A stretch of DNA of 7,138 nt from Verrucomicrobiota bacterium (GTDB taxonomy: Bacteria > Verrucomicrobiota > Verrucomicrobiia > Limisphaerales > UBA1100). This document shows, piece by piece, positions 4,971 to 7,138 of the stretch. How positions within the stretch are numbered: position 1 is the stretch's first letter; every line of letters starts with the position of its first letter. Under the pieces are notes generated by a model. The model was not told the DNA's origin and searched no databases. It was given only the letters and a program-made list of their open reading frames with translations. A program made the translations under genes and the position numbers. The stretch is from the NCBI GenBank assembly GCA_015660155.1, contig DQLO01000361.1, positions 1-7,138 of the forward strand, written 5' to 3'.

Positions 4971-6113
4971 TCAGGGCACCACGGGATGGAGTGTGTCGCC
5001 GGGGGTGAGGTTTTGGATGGGTAACGGGCCGAGATCGGCGGCGGCCACTTCCTTCATGGAATTGCTGATGCGCAGGGTGCCCACGTAGCGACCGGTGGCT
5101 TTGCTGCGCACAATGAAGGTGTCGTTCTTTTTGACGCCGTGTTTGGTGCCGATGTTGATTACGGCGAACCCGTGCTGGGCGTCTACGGTCACCACGGCGC
5201 CGACGGATGTGTTGGCGGCGGCTAACACGGGGGGCTTCACGGCTGCGGGAGTGGGCGGGGTGACTGCTGTCGGCGTGGCCGGTGTGGGGTGGGAGACCAC
5301 GGGCGGGGTGGCGGGCGTGCCGGGCGTTGTGCTGCCGGCTTGGGCGAGCTTGCGGGTGAGCAGGTCGACTTTGTGGTTGGCGGTGTTGAGGGCCGTCAGG
5401 GCGGCGCGGAGTTGGGCGGCGCGGAGTTGGGCGTTGGCGGCTCCGGGATTGTTGCGTAGGGTTAGGACTTGGGCATTTAATTGTTTATTCTCTTCGGCCT
5501 GCGCGTTGGCTTGGGTCTCGAGTATTTTTAATTGATTCTTGGATTGGGCGTAGAGGGTGGAGGTTGCGGCAAATTGCGCCTGCCTATCTTTGGCGGTAGT
5601 TTGCAGCGCCTCGAGGTCGCCGCTGGCTCTGTTTAGGTCGCTGGTGAGAGCGTCAATTTGTGCCTTGAGTTGGGCGTTCTCCACGTCGAGCAGGTCGGTG
5701 GTGTTCTTGGTGTTGTCCAGTTCGTTCTGGTGTTTGCCGAGCACCTCGGTGTTGCTGGCAAGTTCCTGGGTGAGGAGAAATAATTTCTGTTCCTGCTCGG
5801 CCAGTGCTTCCTGGCTTTTCGTTTCCTGTTGATTGAACAACAGCACGCCGGTGATGAGCAGCGCCACCAGCGCGGTGGCCATACTCCAGACGAGCATACG
5901 TGATGGCCGGGGTTGGGCGGCGGGCGCAGCGATTGCGTTCAAGGGGAAAACGCCGGTGGTGTTGGCGGCCGTCCAGTCGCCGCCGAGGCCGTCTTGGAAG
6001 ACCGGGGTTTCGGGCGGCAAGGCGCCGTGTTGAATGAGCCGTGAAAGATCCGTTTCGTCAATGGGGCCGCGTTGCGTCCCATCTTTTACATAATACCACT
6101 GTGAAGTTCCCAT
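4971..6113 (-). CDS. GYF_2 domain membrane protein with coiled coil and C-terminal beta domain
   Basis: The 380-residue product has four parts. Residues 5-56 form a GYF_2 domain: WYYVKDGTQRGPIDE, then a Leu-rich helix and PVFQDGLGGDWTAA. Residues about 73-93 form a single membrane segment preceded by PRPSR, suggesting the GYF domain is cytoplasmic. Residues about 96-258 are heptad-like, rich in Leu, Gln, Glu and Ala, consistent with a long coiled coil. After a Pro/Thr/Ala linker (261-297) comes a C-terminal domain (about 302-377). It carries VGAVVTVDAQHGFAVINIG, KHGVKKNDTFIV and a final LTPGDTLH, a pattern common in small envelope beta domains. The likely role is a trans-envelope scaffold or sensor; no enzyme motif was seen. 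The ATG is well supported by AAGGGGG five bases upstream. The carbonic anhydrase gene follows after 58 bases, so the two are probably cotranscribed. Partner and function are not known. Confidence 0.88.
   Translation of the reverse strand: MGTSQWYYVKDGTQRGPIDETDLSRLIQHGALPPETPVFQDGLGGDWTAANTTGVFPLNAIAAPAAQPRPSRMLVWSMATALVALLITGVLLFNQQETKSQEALAEQEQKLFLLTQELASNTEVLGKHQNELDNTKNTTDLLDVENAQLKAQIDALTSDLNRASGDLEALQTTAKDRQAQFAATSTLYAQSKNQLKILETQANAQAEENKQLNAQVLTLRNNPGAANAQLRAAQLRAALTALNTANHKVDLLTRKLAQAGSTTPGTPATPPVVSHPTPATPTAVTPPTPAAVKPPVLAAANTSVGAVVTVDAQHGFAVINIGTKHGVKKNDTFIVRSKATGRYVGTLRISNSMKEVAAADLGPLPIQNLTPGDTLHPVVP
5399..5433. repeat. 15-base tandem duplication in the coiled-coil coding region
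   Basis: The unit GCGGCGCGGAGTTGG occurs twice without mismatch (5401-5415 and 5416-5430), and the 15-base period extends to 5399-5433. It stays in frame and duplicates five residues in the coiled coil (AQLRAAQLRAAL). This is likely a recent slippage event; five residues is not a whole heptad, so it would shift the coiled-coil register locally. Confidence 0.8.
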
Positions 6114-6347
6114 CGTTTCCCCCTTGTTGATTACGCCCGAAAAGTTCGGACACCTCCTGACTTGAGGCTACGAAATGTGAGGGAAAATGCAAGCCCGCGC
6201 GTCGCCAGTTATTCACAGTTGGGCATTACTTTCCAGCGATATTTATCCGAGGAATGAGCCGAGTTCCTTTGCGCATGATGCACTTCCGGGCTGGATTTTA
6301 CAGGGCCGATTGTGTAACCTGAATCCATGTACCGCGTATTGTTCCTT
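6114..6347. promoter_or_regulatory. divergent intergenic region between GYF and TraB-like genes
   Basis: These 234 bases (213 if the TraB-like gene starts at 6327) must carry the leaders of two diverging genes. No promoter could be assigned with confidence. A single TTATTCACA at 6209-6217 fits the DnaA-box consensus but stands alone. No strong hairpin, riboswitch-like element or further gene was seen. Confidence 0.3.
6119..6125 (-). promoter_or_regulatory. ribosome binding site of the GYF_2 gene
   Basis: Read on the minus strand, AAGGGGG ends five bases before the ATG at 6113. It is the clearest Shine-Dalgarno-like sequence in the window and fixes the start of this gene. Confidence 0.55.
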
Positions 6348-7138
6348 ATGAAACTGCATCTAATCACCGCCCTCGGCGTCGGCTTGGCGTTGCCCTTGTT
6401 TGCCGCCGAAAAGCCCCAGGTAAAACCGGAAGCCGAAGCCGAGGCAGGCTACATTCGGTTTCGCGAACACGACAAAGGCGCGGTGATGGAGGTGGCGGTC
6501 ATCCAAATGAAAAATGCCAAGACCGGCGCGCAAGTGGATCTCATCGGTGCGGTGCATATTGGCGACAAGGCGTACTACGAGGAATTGAATAAAATTTTCA
6601 AAGGCTACGACCGCGTGCTGTACGAAATGGTGAAGCCCAAGGAAATGGATCCCGCCAAGCCGCGTGGCCCGAAGCGCAAGCAATCAGGCATTTCGACCCT
6701 GCAAAACTTCATGGGCGAAAAGCTCGACCTTGAATTTCAGTTGGACATAATCAACTATGGTGCGAAAAATTTCGTGCATGCGGATATGACCCCAAAACAA
6801 TTCGCCAAACGCCAAAAAGCGCGTGGCGAAAACATGCTTTCGATTATGTTCAAATCCTTCCAGCAGGAAATGGCCGCCAAGAAAAAAGGCGGAGGAGCGG
6901 CCCAGGTGAGCACCGCCGAATTATTGCGCGCGCTCTTTAGCCCTAACTTCGCCGTGGACATGAAGTACATCTTCGCCAAGCAATTCCAGGAAATGGAACG
7001 CATCTCCGCCGGGTTGGACACCGACGAAGGCTCCGTTATCTTGACCGAACGCAACGACGTCGCCCTAAAAGTCCTGAAAAAAGAACTCGCTTCCGGCCAT
7101 AAAAAACTCGCCATCTTCTACGGTGCCGCCCACCTGCC
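6348..7138 (+). CDS. exported TraB/TIKI-family protein (open at window edge)
   Basis: No stop codon occurs before the window ends, so only 263 codons are visible. The product begins MKLHLITALGVGLALPLFAA, a good signal peptide likely cut before Glu21, so the protein should be exported. The body matches the TraB/PrgY/GumN and TIKI group, many of which are proposed metalloproteases. The first GxxH motif is DLIGAVHIG (G67-H70) after a beta strand, a conserved acidic site follows in VLYEMV (E93), and the second GxxH motif is FYGAAHL (G259-H262) at the window edge. Between them lies a helical, Lys/Gln/Met-rich segment of about 160 residues. An in-frame ATG at 6327 would add MYRVLFL; the later ATG is preferred because it places a charged residue directly before the hydrophobic core. 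Neither start has a ribosome binding site. It is transcribed away from the GYF gene. Substrate is unknown. Confidence 0.85.
   Translation, partial: MKLHLITALGVGLALPLFAAEKPQVKPEAEAEAGYIRFREHDKGAVMEVAVIQMKNAKTGAQVDLIGAVHIGDKAYYEELNKIFKGYDRVLYEMVKPKEMDPAKPRGPKRKQSGISTLQNFMGEKLDLEFQLDIINYGAKNFVHADMTPKQFAKRQKARGENMLSIMFKSFQQEMAAKKKGGGAAQVSTAELLRALFSPNFAVDMKYIFAKQFQEMERISAGLDTDEGSVILTERNDVALKVLKKELASGHKKLAIFYGAAHL

Noticed and set aside
5095..5535. Plus-strand open frame of 146 codons opposite the GYF gene
   Set aside because: Ala/Val-rich translation with no motif, opposite a well supported gene with a good ribosome binding site.
3512..6113. Direct binding of the GYF domain to the Pro-rich tail of the carbonic anhydrase
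   Set aside because: Eukaryotic GYF domains bind PPG-type sequences and the tail has FPPGT. However, charge around the membrane segments puts the GYF domain in the cytoplasm and the carbonic anhydrase tail outside, so they should not meet. It stays open only if the predicted topology is wrong.
6209..6217. TTATTCACA, a match to the DnaA-box consensus
   Set aside because: A single consensus copy without a cluster or AT-rich unwinding region; one such match in 7 kb is unsurprising. Near-matches at 3265-3273 and 3288-3296 each have a mismatch.
1..7138. CRISPR array, tRNA, rRNA, insertion sequence or phage gene
   Set aside because: No regularly spaced direct repeats, no tRNA-like cloverleaf and no transposase, integrase or phage motif was seen on either strand.

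Overview
This window probably comes from the PVC superphylum, most likely a Verrucomicrobiota relative, with Planctomycetota as the alternative. The basis is a family-content inference: a secreted sulfatase sits beside the Tat-signal start of what looks like a DUF1501 protein, there are several lipoproteins, a GYF_2 membrane protein, moderately high GC, and few Shine-Dalgarno sites. No rRNA, tRNA, CRISPR array, transposase or phage gene was seen.

Left part (1-2888, minus strand), read right to left: a lipoprotein of unknown function (2019-2888), a secreted arylsulfatase-type enzyme with a C-terminal discoidin-like domain (128-1978), and the first 27 codons of a Tat-exported protein (1-81). 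The gaps are 40 and 46 bases, so the three could be one transcript. The plausible shared theme is envelope and extracellular desulfation of sulfated glycans.

Middle (2889-3515): a 114-base divergent intergenic region, then a small YceK/YidQ-type lipoprotein on the plus strand (3003-3257). It is followed by a stretch with three nested inverted repeats (3281-3412). These run into a possible 60-residue gene (3333-3515), whose stop codon interlocks with that of the carbonic anhydrase gene coming from the other side (shared CTAG).

Right-centre (3512-6113, minus strand): a two-gene unit. Upstream is a GYF_2 / membrane segment / coiled-coil / C-terminal beta-domain protein (4971-6113). 58 bases downstream comes a membrane-anchored alpha-carbonic anhydrase (3512-4912). 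Its catalytic core is intact, but it is flanked by a His/Asp-rich stretch with a strict four-residue histidine period and by a Pro/Gly-rich tail.

Right edge (6348-7138, plus strand): a divergently transcribed, signal-peptide-bearing TraB/TIKI-type protein, open at the window edge. It has both GxxH motifs. Nearly every product here is predicted to be exported or envelope-bound. The most unusual items are the decorated carbonic anhydrase with its GYF partner gene, and the nested inverted repeat next to the small convergent gene.
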